Assembly: GCF_019800885.1 (NCBI RefSeq)
Contig: NZ_JAHVKE010000001.1
Location: forward strand, 1,240,001-1,304,000
Length of the DNA stretch: 64,000 nucleotides
Source of the DNA: Maritalea mobilis
GTDB taxonomy: Bacteria > Pseudomonadota > Alphaproteobacteria > Rhodobacterales > Rhodobacteraceae
Reading direction: 5' to 3'
In this document: one piece after another, positions 8,476 to 16,600 of the stretch
Layout of the letters: each line of letters opens with the position of its first letter
How positions within the stretch are numbered: the first letter of the stretch is position 1
The notes under the pieces: generated by a model
Seen by the model: only the letters and a program-made list of their open reading frames with translations
Database searches by the model: none
What the model was told of the DNA's origin: nothing
Translations under genes and position numbers: made by a program

Positions 8476-9066
8476 TCAGTCGGACGCGCCGATCCGCTGG
8501 CCCGAAGCAGCCCGTTCGTTAAACATTCTCGCATGATAACGTTGGAAATCTTCCTGACCGTCATAGCCCTCGGCCAGCACCCAGTTGAGCAGGTCGTACA
8601 TGGTGGGCGCGCCGAACGCTCCGGGCATGGTGACGACCGCGGCCTCGGCGCCGCTCAGGCCATCGGGCACCTCCGAATCGAAGAAGAGAATCGTCGGCGT
8701 GAACATGTTCCGCCAGCGCCGGGCAATATCGCTTTCCGACATGACTTCGCCGTCGAAATCGGTCACCTCGGTCGCGCCATGCATGTTCAGCCGGACGAAG
8801 AAGAACTCCTCCGACAGCATCTCCTCGATCTCGGGAACGACGAAGACCTCTTCGTGCATGCGCGTGCAGTAGATGCAGCCCCGCTGCTCGATGATGACGG
8901 CGAAACGCTTGCCCTCGGCGTTGGCGTCCCCAAGATCCTCGCGCAGGTCGCGGAAGGTTTCGTGCAACCACTCCGCCTCGTGCAGGCCATCCCCGTTCAG
9001 CGTCTGCGCCGCTGTTGCGAGCGGCGCGACGGCGATCATGGCCGCGGCGATCACGGTTCTCAGCAT
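8476..9066 (-). CDS. soxW: SoxW, periplasmic thioredoxin
   Basis: Thioredoxin-fold protein of 196 residues with a signal peptide ending near LATAAQ and a redox-active CIYC (about residues 64-67). The cis-Pro region is FTPTILFF. SoxW receives electrons from the membrane protein SoxV, encoded immediately upstream (30 bp gap). It is thought to keep Sox components, including the SoxY cysteine, reduced. The start at 9066 follows GGGAGGAG. Confidence 0.92.
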   Translation of the reverse strand: MLRTVIAAAMIAVAPLATAAQTLNGDGLHEAEWLHETFRDLREDLGDANAEGKRFAVIIEQRGCIYCTRMHEEVFVVPEIEEMLSEEFFFVRLNMHGATEVTDFDGEVMSESDIARRWRNMFTPTILFFDSEVPDGLSGAEAAVVTMPGAFGAPTMYDLLNWVLAEGYDGQEDFQRYHARMFNERAASGQRIGASD

Positions 9067-9096
9067 TCTAGTCTCCTCCCAGGTTGAGGGTGCCCG

Positions 9097-9837
9097 TCAG
9101 CCCATCTGACGGAAGACCTCGAAATTCTCGATCATCCACTGGCCGATGTAGTTGAGGGCGTTGGTGGCGATCAGCACGCCAAAGACCACCAGGAGCACGC
9201 CCATCGTCTTCTCCACCGCGCCAAGATGCCGGCGAAAGCGGCCCATGAGCTTCATGAAAGGTCCGACGAAGGCGGCCGCCCCGATGAAAGGCAGCGTCAT
9301 GCCCAGACCGTAGGACGTCAGCAGGATGGCCCCCTGCCCTGCCGTCTCGGTGCCTGCGGCGGTGAACAGGATCGCGGCCAGAACGGGGCCCACGCAGGGC
9401 GTCCAGCCGAATGCGAAGGCGAGGCCGATCAGGTAGGCCCCTCCAAGGCTGAGGTTGCTGACACTTCCGGTTTCGGCACGCCATTGGCGATTTAGAAAGC
9501 CGATCTTGAAGACACCGAGGAAATGCAGGCCCATCACGATGATCAGCGCCGCCGCGATCCAGCGCAGCACGTCGAACCAGTCGCGCAGCAACTGCCCGAA
9601 CACCGAGGCCGAGGCCCCGAGGCCGACGAAGACGGTCATGATCCCGGCGGCAAAGATCGTCGCGGCGAGAATCGCCCGCGCCCGGACGGCCGCGGTGGCC
9701 CCTCCGCCCTCCGCGACCTGATTGACGCTTACACCGGCGAGATAACTCAGGTAGAAAGGGACCATAGGTAATATGCAGGGCGACAGAAACGACAGGAGTC
9801 CTGCCACGAAGGCACCCCAGATGGTTACATCGAACAT
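9097..9837 (-). CDS. soxV: SoxV, CcdA-type membrane thiol transporter
   Basis: Integral membrane protein of the CcdA/DsbD family, 246 residues and about six transmembrane helices. It carries reducing equivalents from cytoplasmic thioredoxin to periplasmic SoxW. The two conserved intramembrane cysteines are in LSPCILPMVP and GWTPCVGPVL. The ATG at 9837 is chosen; a TTG four codons upstream has no support. It is the first gene of the leftward sox operon and diverges from soxS. Confidence 0.93.
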   Translation of the reverse strand: MFDVTIWGAFVAGLLSFLSPCILPMVPFYLSYLAGVSVNQVAEGGGATAAVRARAILAATIFAAGIMTVFVGLGASASVFGQLLRDWFDVLRWIAAALIIVMGLHFLGVFKIGFLNRQWRAETGSVSNLSLGGAYLIGLAFAFGWTPCVGPVLAAILFTAAGTETAGQGAILLTSYGLGMTLPFIGAAAFVGPFMKLMGRFRRHLGAVEKTMGVLLVVFGVLIATNALNYIGQWMIENFEVFRQMG

Positions 9838-9857
9838 GACTCCTCCCAAGCCATCAC

Positions 9858-9873
9858 ATTCAGGTATTCAGAT
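9858..9873. promoter_or_regulatory. Candidate SoxR operator in the soxV-soxS promoter region
   Basis: ATTCAGGTATTCAGAT shares its first eight bases with the soxB-upstream site and matches it at 12 of 16 positions; one half-site is degenerate. The soxV-soxS gap is a SoxR-bound region in other organisms, so location supports the call. The divergent promoters must fit within roughly 100 bp here. Confidence 0.45.
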
Positions 9874-9934
9874 TAGAAACGCTTTTCGAACGCCGTCAAT
9901 CGAAACGCGAAAACCCAAGCGCGCCATACTCGCC

Positions 9935-10303
9935 ATGGTAGTGGCGCTTGGGAGCCTCCTGCCCCTGCCTGCACTGGCAGACCTGCAATTGGTCATGATC
10001 GAGCAGACGGGCTGTTTCTATTGCGCACGCTGGCATGAAGAGGTTGGCGATGCCTATGACCGCACGCCCGAGGGCGCGGTCGCGCCCTTGCGGACGCTGC
10101 AACTCTCCGAGCCCATTCCGGATGACCTCGACATACAGGGACGCGCGGTGTTTACCCCCACCTTCATCCTTGTCTCCGATGGTCAGGAAGTGGGCCGCCT
10201 GGAGGGCTATCCCGGTGAGGACTTCTTTTGGGGACTGCTTCAGCGTATGATCGAGCAGACAGGCGTGGATTTGGAAACGGAGGCCGCAGGCGCGACCAAC
10301 TGA
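9935..10303 (+). CDS. soxS: SoxS, periplasmic thioredoxin-like protein
   Basis: Small thioredoxin-like protein involved in reactivating the Sox sulfur carrier. A signal peptide (LGSLLPLPALAD) is followed closely by CFYC (about residues 27-30) and the cis-Pro motif FTPTFILV. With ATG 9935 the protein is 122 residues, but the signal then lacks basic residues. The in-frame ATG at 9836 would add a basic N-terminal extension, overlapping the soxV start codon. The frame is certain, the start is not. Confidence 0.85.
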   Translation: MVVALGSLLPLPALADLQLVMIEQTGCFYCARWHEEVGDAYDRTPEGAVAPLRTLQLSEPIPDDLDIQGRAVFTPTFILVSDGQEVGRLEGYPGEDFFWGLLQRMIEQTGVDLETEAAGATN

Positions 10304-10462
10304 TTGGCGCAGCGGGTAAAGACATTGGCACGGACCGCAATGGGTTTCAGCGAGATCGCCGATTTCATCGGTGTGGAAAAGACCGACGCAACGGCGAAGA
10401 CGCCTCCGCGCGGCCACCGTCCGCTGACCCGCGCGACCATTCTGCCGGCACCGGGAGAACCC

Positions 10463-10765
10463 ATGGATGACGCCACCTGGCGGCTGTTGCGCGACCATGC
10501 GCAGGAGGCCTCTGATTTCCTGAAGGCCATCAGCCACGAAGGCCGTCTCATGATCCTCTGCTCGCTAGCCGATGGCGAGAAGTCCGTGACCGAGATCGAA
10601 CAGCTGCTGTCCTCGCGGCAGGCGGCGATCAGCCAGCAACTCGCGCGGCTGCGCCTCGAAGGGCTGGTGACGGCCCGACGCGAGGGAAAACAGATCTTTT
10701 ACAGTTTGACAGATGACCGGGCCCGCCGGATCATCGAACAGGTTTACGAGTTGTTCAGCAGCTAA
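10463..10765 (+). CDS. soxR: SoxR, ArsR-family repressor of sox genes
   Basis: Winged-helix ArsR-family repressor of about 100 residues, of the SoxR/BigR/SqrR persulfide-sensing type by sequence and position. The helix-turn-helix spans TEIEQLLSSRQAAISQQLA. The start at 10463 follows GGGAGAACCC and gives the usual family length; the frame is open upstream to soxS but reads poorly. It has one cysteine, in RLMILCSL (residue 33), whereas BigR/SqrR use two. The position of the second, near the C-terminus, is Ser here (VYELFSS). Confidence 0.88.
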   Translation: MDDATWRLLRDHAQEASDFLKAISHEGRLMILCSLADGEKSVTEIEQLLSSRQAAISQQLARLRLEGLVTARREGKQIFYSLTDDRARRIIEQVYELFSS

Positions 10766-10826
10766 ACGCTTTCCCGCCGAACGATAATGATCGCGGCGCG
10801 GACGTTCAGCCACGCAGGGAGGGAAC

Positions 10827-11882
10827 ATGCTCGACATTCTCGGGGAGACCGGGGCCGTCCTGCTGATCGGGCTGGTCGGCGGGATCATCCTGGGCCTCGC
10901 GGCCCGGGTCGGCCGCTTTTGCACGCTCGCCATGGTCGAGGACGCCCATTACGGCGATGACACCAGTCGCCTGTGGCTGTGGGTCATGGCCTTGGGGACG
11001 GCCATGGGCACCAATTACGCGCTGCAGGCCATGGGTCTGATGGAGATCAGCCAATCCTTCTACATCACGAACGCCTTCCCGATCCTCGGGGCCGTTCTGG
11101 GTGGACTGATGTTCGGCTACGGCATGGCGCTGGCGGGAAATTGCGGCTTCGGGCATCTGGCCCGGATCGGTGGCGGCGATTTGCGCTCGCTCGTAATCGT
11201 TCTGGTCATGGGCGTGACGGCGATGATGGCGATCTCGGGCCTGCTGGCCGCGCTGCGCATCCAGCTATTGCCGGTGGTTTTCTCGCCCGAAACCCCGCAG
11301 AGCTATCCGCACGCCATCGAACGTCTGACCGGCATCGATTCCTCTTTGATCGGCCTGGCCTTGGCGGTTGTCCTGATCGTCGCGGCGATCCGCTTCCTGC
11401 CGGCGCACCGTCGGGTCTCGCACCTGATCTGGGGGGTGGTCGTGGGCCTGACGATCACCTCGGGCTTTTACGGCACCTATTGGGTGACCAACACCGGCTT
11501 CGAGGTGTTTCCGATCCTGTCGCACAGCTTCACCGCGCCGGTTGGCGACACGATTCACTACGCGATGTTCTCCAGCGGGCTCGACCCGAAATTCGGCATC
11601 GCGTCGGTCGTGGGCGTCATCATCGGCGGCGGTATCGGCAGCGTGATCCGCTTCGGGTTCCATTGGGAGGCCTGCGACGACCCCCGCCAGTTGAAGCGCC
11701 AGCTTGCCGGAGCCACCCTAATGGGGTTTGGCGCGGTCATGGCCGCGGGGTGTTCCGTTGGACAGGGCCTGTCGGCCTTTTCGATGCTCGCCTATACCGG
11801 TCCGATCACCGCGGCCGCGATATGGGCGGGGGCCTGGTTCGGCCTGCGCCAACTGATCGTGGGCTTTGCAACCCAGCACTGA
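10827..11882 (+). CDS. YeeE/YedE-family sulfur-compound transporter (SoxT-like)
   Basis: Multi-pass membrane protein of 351 residues, of the YeeE/YedE family, which includes the thiosulfate transporter TsuA and the SoxT proteins of sox loci. Conserved cysteines lie in GRFCTLAM (residue 32), AGNCGFGH (106) and AAGCSVGQG near the C-terminus; such cysteines guide thiosulfate through TsuA. The start follows GGGAGGGAAC. It is 61 bp downstream of soxR and probably co-transcribed. Uptake of thiosulfate for sensing or assimilation is likely, but the substrate is inferred. Confidence 0.85.
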   Translation: MLDILGETGAVLLIGLVGGIILGLAARVGRFCTLAMVEDAHYGDDTSRLWLWVMALGTAMGTNYALQAMGLMEISQSFYITNAFPILGAVLGGLMFGYGMALAGNCGFGHLARIGGGDLRSLVIVLVMGVTAMMAISGLLAALRIQLLPVVFSPETPQSYPHAIERLTGIDSSLIGLALAVVLIVAAIRFLPAHRRVSHLIWGVVVGLTITSGFYGTYWVTNTGFEVFPILSHSFTAPVGDTIHYAMFSSGLDPKFGIASVVGVIIGGGIGSVIRFGFHWEACDDPRQLKRQLAGATLMGFGAVMAAGCSVGQGLSAFSMLAYTGPITAAAIWAGAWFGLRQLIVGFATQH

Positions 11883-11887
11883 GGGCA

Positions 11888-11906
11888 GCGCCGGCATGGC
11901 CGGCGC
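11888..11906. terminator. Bidirectional hairpin between convergent genes
   Basis: A perfect eight-base-pair stem (GCGCCGGC / GCCGGCGC) with a three-base loop lies in the 35-bp gap between the rightward YeeE gene and the leftward FAH gene. There is no T-run, but the location fits a shared terminator. Confidence 0.6.
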
Positions 11907-11917
11907 GCTTGGTCCCC

Positions 11918-12766
11918 TCAGGCATTCCAGGCGATGGTGCGCTGGCGTTGCGTGCCCAGCCCCTCGATCCCGCAGGCGATCTCCTGCCCTTCGCGCAGAT
12001 AGACCGGCGGTTTCTGCCCCATGCCCACGCCCGGCGGCGTTCCGGTCGAGATGATGTCGCCCGGCTGCAGGCTCATGAACTGGCTGATATAGCTGACCAG
12101 GTGACGGACGCCGTAAACCATCGTGGCGGTCGATCCATTCTGGTAACGGTGGCCATCCACCTCCAGCCACATGGCCAGCGCCTGCGGGTCGGCAACCTCG
12201 TCCGCCGTCACCATCCACGGGCCGGTCGGCCCGAAGGTATCGGCCGACTTGCCCTTGACCCATTGGCCCGCCCGCTCGATCTGGAACGCACGCTCCGACA
12301 CGTCATTAACGATGCAGTAGCCCGCGACATGGTCCATCGCGTCGGCCTCATCGACGTAGGATGCGGGTTTGCCGATCACGATGCCCAACTCGACCTCCCA
12401 ATCGGTTTTCTCCGATCCGCGCGGGATGCGGATATCGTCGTTCGGGCCGCAGATGGCACTGGTCGCCTTGAAGAACAGGATCGGTTCGGGCGGGATATCC
12501 ATTCCGGCCTCGGCGGCGTGATCGGCGTAGTTCAACCCGACGCAGACCATCTTGCCGATGTTCCCAACACAGGCGCCGATGCGCGGCGCGCCCTCCACCA
12601 AGGGCAGGCTGGACGGGTCGATTGCGGACAGGGACGCCAGGCCTTCAGGCGTCAGAACCGCGCCCGAGATGTCACCCACATGGTCCGAAAGGTCGCGCAG
12701 ACGCCCCTCGGCATCCAGAATCCCCGGCTTTTCCGCCCCGGCCTCACCATAGCGCAAGAGTTTCAT
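11918..12766 (-). CDS. Fumarylacetoacetate hydrolase family protein
   Basis: Cytoplasmic FAH-family enzyme of 282 residues. Members cleave or decarboxylate acylpyruvates, 2-oxo-diacids or ureidoglycolate. The metal-binding acidic cluster is in DWEVELGIVIGK, with GLNYADHA upstream and STGTPPGVGMG downstream. The start at 12766 (MKLLRYG) follows GGGAGG; longer frames overlap the divergent kinase region. Exact substrate cannot be read from the sequence; the neighbouring sugar kinase (137 bp away, divergent) gives little help. Confidence 0.85.
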   Translation of the reverse strand: MKLLRYGEAGAEKPGILDAEGRLRDLSDHVGDISGAVLTPEGLASLSAIDPSSLPLVEGAPRIGACVGNIGKMVCVGLNYADHAAEAGMDIPPEPILFFKATSAICGPNDDIRIPRGSEKTDWEVELGIVIGKPASYVDEADAMDHVAGYCIVNDVSERAFQIERAGQWVKGKSADTFGPTGPWMVTADEVADPQALAMWLEVDGHRYQNGSTATMVYGVRHLVSYISQFMSLQPGDIISTGTPPGVGMGQKPPVYLREGQEIACGIEGLGTQRQRTIAWNA

Positions 12767-12903
12767 GTCCCGACCTCCCGTTACCTGACGTGTTGCCACG
12801 GGTTTGCCCAAGCGTTGCGCCGCCTGCAAGCGGCAACTGCCCATGGACGCCCGCCCACGGTTGCGCCAGCATGGCGAAAACGGATCGAGCGGGAGGGGTA
12901 CAG

Positions 12904-13830
12904 ATGACCCATGACATCGTGATACTTGGTGTGTTCGTGGCGGATACGGCCTATCGTGCCGCGCGATTGCCCCGGATGGGGGAAACCCTGATCGGCTCGG
13001 GCTTTTCGCTCGGGCCTGGGGGCAAAGGCTCCAACCAGGCGGTCGCGGCGGCACGGGCGGGCGGCGACGTGGGATACCTGACCAAGCTGGGCGATGACGA
13101 TTTCGGCGCGATGGCCCGCGAGATCTGGGCCGAGGCCGGGGTGACGTCGCTCGCCACGATCGATCCGACGGGCTTCACCGGGGCGGCGTTCATCTTCGTG
13201 GACGAGGCCACCGGCCAGAACGCCATCATCATCAGCCCGGGCGTCGGCGGCACGATCGCACCTGCCGATGTGGCGGCGCAGGCGGGCGCGGTGCGCTCGG
13301 CGAAAATCGTGATGACGCAACTGGAACAACCGCTGGATGCCGCCGAGGCGATGCTGCGCACCGGGCGCGAAGGTGGCGCGGCGACCATCCTGAACCCCGC
13401 CCCAGCGCAGGATCTGCCGGATGCGATGCTGTCCTTGTGCGACTACGTCACCCCGAACGAGACCGAAGCCGAAGGTCTGACCGGGATCGCCGTCACCGAC
13501 CTGGCCAGTGCCGAGGCCGCGGCGCGATCCCTGCTGGCGCGCGGGGTCCGCAAGGCGGCCATCGTGACGCTGGGTGAAAACGGCGCGCTTTGGGTGGACG
13601 ACACGCGCGTGGTTCACAGCCCGCCCATGTCCGCCGGGCCTGTCGTGGACACCACGGGGGCGGGCGATGCGTTCAACGGCGGGCTGGCCGTCGCCTTGGC
13701 CGAGGGTCGTTCCCCGGACGATGCCATGCGCTTTGCCACTGCAACAGCCGCCCTCTCGGTGACACGCCCCGGCACGGCACAGGCCATGCCGACGCGCGCC
13801 GAGATCGAGGCGTTGCTGGCGGGCGCCTGA
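12904..13830 (+). CDS. PfkB-family carbohydrate kinase, ribokinase-like
   Basis: Sugar kinase of 308 residues. The N-terminal PfkB signature (GPGGKGSNQA) and the C-terminal catalytic loop with DTTGAGDAFNGG, whose Asp is the base, are both present. Overall similarity is to ribokinase. The start at 12904 follows GGGAGGGG. It is not next to ribose transporter genes. Phosphorylation of ribose or a related nucleoside-derived sugar is plausible but not shown. Confidence 0.85.
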   Translation: MTHDIVILGVFVADTAYRAARLPRMGETLIGSGFSLGPGGKGSNQAVAAARAGGDVGYLTKLGDDDFGAMAREIWAEAGVTSLATIDPTGFTGAAFIFVDEATGQNAIIISPGVGGTIAPADVAAQAGAVRSAKIVMTQLEQPLDAAEAMLRTGREGGAATILNPAPAQDLPDAMLSLCDYVTPNETEAEGLTGIAVTDLASAEAAARSLLARGVRKAAIVTLGENGALWVDDTRVVHSPPMSAGPVVDTTGAGDAFNGGLAVALAEGRSPDDAMRFATATAALSVTRPGTAQAMPTRAEIEALLAGA

Positions 13831-13837
13831 CCCCGCT

Positions 13838-15043
13838 TCAGATGATCGCCTTTTCAAGGAACGGGCGGTTTTCGAGAATGCGCTCCACGCCCAGTTCCGA
13901 CAGGTCCAGCGTCTGGTAGCTGCCGTGGACGATCAATTCGGCCACGGCCCGCCCCGTCGCGGGGGCCTGTTGCAGCCCATGGCCTGAAAAGCCGTTGGCG
14001 CAAATGAAGTTCGGGCAATCCGGGTGCCGCCCCACGATCAGGTTGTGATCGAGCGTGTTGTAATCGTAGTGACCCGCCCAGTGGCGGATCGGCTTGATCG
14101 CCTCGAAGGCCGGGGACCGTTCGGCGAGGGCCGGCCAGATGATCTCTTCGAATTCATCGTGGCGGGGATCGAAATCGTCCCAGTCGACGGCGGGGTCCTC
14201 CAGCGGCGGCGCGCCGGTCAGAAAATAGCGCCCCTCGGGGCGGCAATAGACGCCGGTCGGGTCGATCATCAGCGGCAGGCGACCGCCATTCACCGTGGCC
14301 GTGCCTTGCGGGCTTTGGGCGCAATCGAACACGAAAACCGTCCGCTTCCTCGGCTCGATGGGCAGGTCGAGGCCCGCCATCCGCGCCACCTTGGCCGCTC
14401 GTGCCCCCGAGGCGTTGACCACCGTCCCGGCAGAGATTGTGCGGCCCGACTTCAGAACCACGCCGGTGACGCGTCCAGCCTCGGCAACAAGATCCACCAC
14501 CTCGTCAGCCAGGTATTCCCCCCCCTGCGCGCGGGCCTTGGCCCGGAATCCGTGCATCAGCCCGGTATTGTCGAACCACCCCTCACCCGAGCGGCCATAG
14601 GCGGCGAGCCGGATATCGGCGACATTCAGATGCGGAAAGGCGCGGGAGAGCGCCTCCTGGTCCCAAAGCACCACGTCGGCACCGCAGGCGGTCTGCACCG
14701 CGTGGTTCTCGCGCAGGATGCGCTCGGCGGTTTCGTTATTCGCAAGATAGAGGTAGCCGCCCTCGTGGAAATGCAGGTCCGGACCGGGGCCATCGACCGC
14801 CACGGACTGTGCGAAATCCCGTATGACCTCAAGCCCGTACTGGCTGATCTTCACGTTGATCTCGTTGGAAAACTGCGTTCGGATCCCCGAGGCCGACAAG
14901 CCGGTCGATGCGGTCGCGTAACTGGGGTCGCGTTCGACCACCAGAACGCGCCCGTTGAAATCGGGGTCAGAGGTCAGGTAGCACGCCACGGCAGAGCCGA
15001 TGACGGCCCCGCCCACGATCACCACGTCATAGCTATCAGCCAT
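13838..15043 (-). CDS. FAD-dependent amine/amino-acid oxidase-like protein
   Basis: DAO-family flavoprotein of 401 residues (D-amino acid, glycine or sarcosine oxidase type). The FAD-binding motif VVIVGGAVIGSAVA is at the N-terminus, and the family C-terminal segment GFSGHGLQQAPATGRAV is present. The start at 15043 gives a conventional N-terminus. It lies 70 bp after the phosphonate transport operon on the same strand and could be read with it, for instance to oxidise an amine released from an aminophosphonate. That link is speculative. Confidence 0.8.
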   Translation of the reverse strand: MADSYDVVIVGGAVIGSAVACYLTSDPDFNGRVLVVERDPSYATASTGLSASGIRTQFSNEINVKISQYGLEVIRDFAQSVAVDGPGPDLHFHEGGYLYLANNETAERILRENHAVQTACGADVVLWDQEALSRAFPHLNVADIRLAAYGRSGEGWFDNTGLMHGFRAKARAQGGEYLADEVVDLVAEAGRVTGVVLKSGRTISAGTVVNASGARAAKVARMAGLDLPIEPRKRTVFVFDCAQSPQGTATVNGGRLPLMIDPTGVYCRPEGRYFLTGAPPLEDPAVDWDDFDPRHDEFEEIIWPALAERSPAFEAIKPIRHWAGHYDYNTLDHNLIVGRHPDCPNFICANGFSGHGLQQAPATGRAVAELIVHGSYQTLDLSELGVERILENRPFLEKAII

Positions 15044-15113
15044 CTTTCCCCGCCTCGCTGCACGCAACTTGCCCTAGCGCGGGACCCGGCAGGCTGACAA
15101 GACACCCGGGCGC

Positions 15114-15731
15114 CTAGCGGTATTTCTCGATGAAAGCGTCGATGGAAAGTGCCCGGAAATCGGGCAGCGCCGCGCCGAAGGTCTCGTGCGACCAATCCCA
15201 CCACGCGATCTCCATCAACGCGTCCGCCTGTGCCGGCGTGAAGCGTCGCTTGATGGGTTTCGCCGGAACGCCTGCGACGATGGTGTAGGGATCGACATCC
15301 TTGCTCACCACGGCCCCTGCCCCCACGACGGCCCCGGTGCCGATGGTGACACCGGCCAGAACCGTGACGTTATGCGCGATCCACACATCATGGCCGACGG
15401 TGACCCAATGATCCTTGCGCCATTCGAAGAAGTCACCCTCGTCCTCGCCGAACCCGTATTGCTCGGCCCGGTAGAGCGCGTGATGCTGGCAGGCCCGCCA
15501 TGTCGGGTGGTTGCCCGGGTTCAGCCGGACCATGTTGGCAATGTTCGTCCACTTGCCGATGGTCGACCAGATGACATGGCCGAACTCGCAGATGTAGGAG
15601 TAATCCCCCATCTCGCAGGCGGCCATCTTGGTGAACCGCCCGACCTCGGTATACCGGCCGAGCGTCACGTCCGCCCCGACCTCGGCATCGGGGTGAAGCG
15701 TCGGCTCCACCCCGAGTGTTTTCTTGCTCAT
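15114..15731 (-). CDS. Phosphonate-cluster hexapeptide-repeat transferase
   Basis: Left-handed beta-helix acetyltransferase-like protein of 205 residues. Hexapeptide repeats run through [20 protein letters not shown], with a catalytic-type His in VWIAHNVT. It belongs to the type often found in phosphonate operons (annotated phosphonate metabolism transferase hexapeptide family), whose function is not settled; acetylation of aminophosphonates is one proposal. It follows phnE by 11 bp and is part of the transport operon. Confidence 0.82.
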   Translation of the reverse strand: MSKKTLGVEPTLHPDAEVGADVTLGRYTEVGRFTKMAACEMGDYSYICEFGHVIWSTIGKWTNIANMVRLNPGNHPTWRACQHHALYRAEQYGFGEDEGDFFEWRKDHWVTVGHDVWIAHNVTVLAGVTIGTGAVVGAGAVVSKDVDPYTIVAGVPAKPIKRRFTPAQADALMEIAWWDWSHETFGAALPDFRALSIDAFIEKYR

Positions 15732-15742
15732 GGCGTCATCCT

Positions 15743-16600
15743 TCAATCGTGGCGCACGCCGATCAGCCACAGGCGGATGCGTTTGGACAGCCAGTCGATG
15801 GCGAAGATTAGCACCAGCACATTCAACACCACGAAGGCCACCTGATCATAGAGCGATGCGCGGAAGCGCTCGATGATGATCATGCCGATGCCGCCCGCCC
15901 CCACGATGCCGAGGATCGTCGCGGAACGCGTGTTCGACTCGAGGAAATACAGCGATTGCGAGATGAAGACCGGCAGGACCTGCGGGATGTAGCCATAGCG
16001 GATGATCGCCAGCGGCCCCGCCCCGGTCGAGCGGATCCCCTCGACCTGCTTGCGGTCGATATTCTCGATCGCTTCGGAATAGAGCTTGGAAAGCGTGCCG
16101 AGGTCCGAGACGAAGATCGCCAGCACGCCCGCCAGCGGCCCCAAGCCCACGGCCCGCACGAAGACGAGGCCCCAGACCAGTTGATCCACCCCGCGCAGGA
16201 TGTCGAGAAAGCGCCGCACGACATGGCGCAGGAGCGGGATCCGCATCACGTTCCTGGCCGCGAGGAAGCCCACGAACAATGCGCCGATGGTGCCCATAAG
16301 CGTGCCGAGGAAGGCCATGGCAAGGGTCTGCGCGATCCCCTTGTAGATGTTGGCATATTGCCAGTCGGCCATGTCGCGCCACACCACGAAATTGCGCAGC
16401 AGGTCCCAGACCCGTTCCGAGGCGTCGGCCAGTTTCCAGATCTCGAAATACCAAAGCGACCCGATGACATAGACCAGCGCGATGGCCCACGGCGCCCAGC
16501 GGCGGATCTGGTGGCCGATCCCGCCGAAAGCGCCGGGATGTTCGGCGCGGACGGCGGCGACCTGCGTCTCGTCCAGCGCGGACAGCGAAGCGATGCCCAT
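15743..16600 (-). CDS. phnE: Phosphonate ABC transporter permease PhnE (second copy)
   Basis: Inner-membrane permease of 285 residues with about six transmembrane helices. The EAA-type loop that contacts the ATPase PhnC is around [20 protein letters not shown]. It overlaps the preceding phnE by one base (TGATG), so the two permeases are translationally coupled and probably form a heterodimer. Confidence 0.92.
   Translation of the reverse strand: MGIASLSALDETQVAAVRAEHPGAFGGIGHQIRRWAPWAIALVYVIGSLWYFEIWKLADASERVWDLLRNFVVWRDMADWQYANIYKGIAQTLAMAFLGTLMGTIGALFVGFLAARNVMRIPLLRHVVRRFLDILRGVDQLVWGLVFVRAVGLGPLAGVLAIFVSDLGTLSKLYSEAIENIDRKQVEGIRSTGAGPLAIIRYGYIPQVLPVFISQSLYFLESNTRSATILGIVGAGGIGMIIIERFRASLYDQVAFVVLNVLVLIFAIDWLSKRIRLWLIGVRHD

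Noticed and set aside
10304-10462. Upstream in-frame extension of soxR back to the soxS stop
   Set aside because: It begins with TTG without a ribosome site and would add about 53 residues not expected in ArsR-family proteins; ATG 10463 has a suitable site.
10973-12907. A 644-codon plus-strand frame through the YeeE gene and opposite the FAH gene
   Set aside because: It is out of frame with a well-supported membrane protein and antisense to the FAH gene; no family features.
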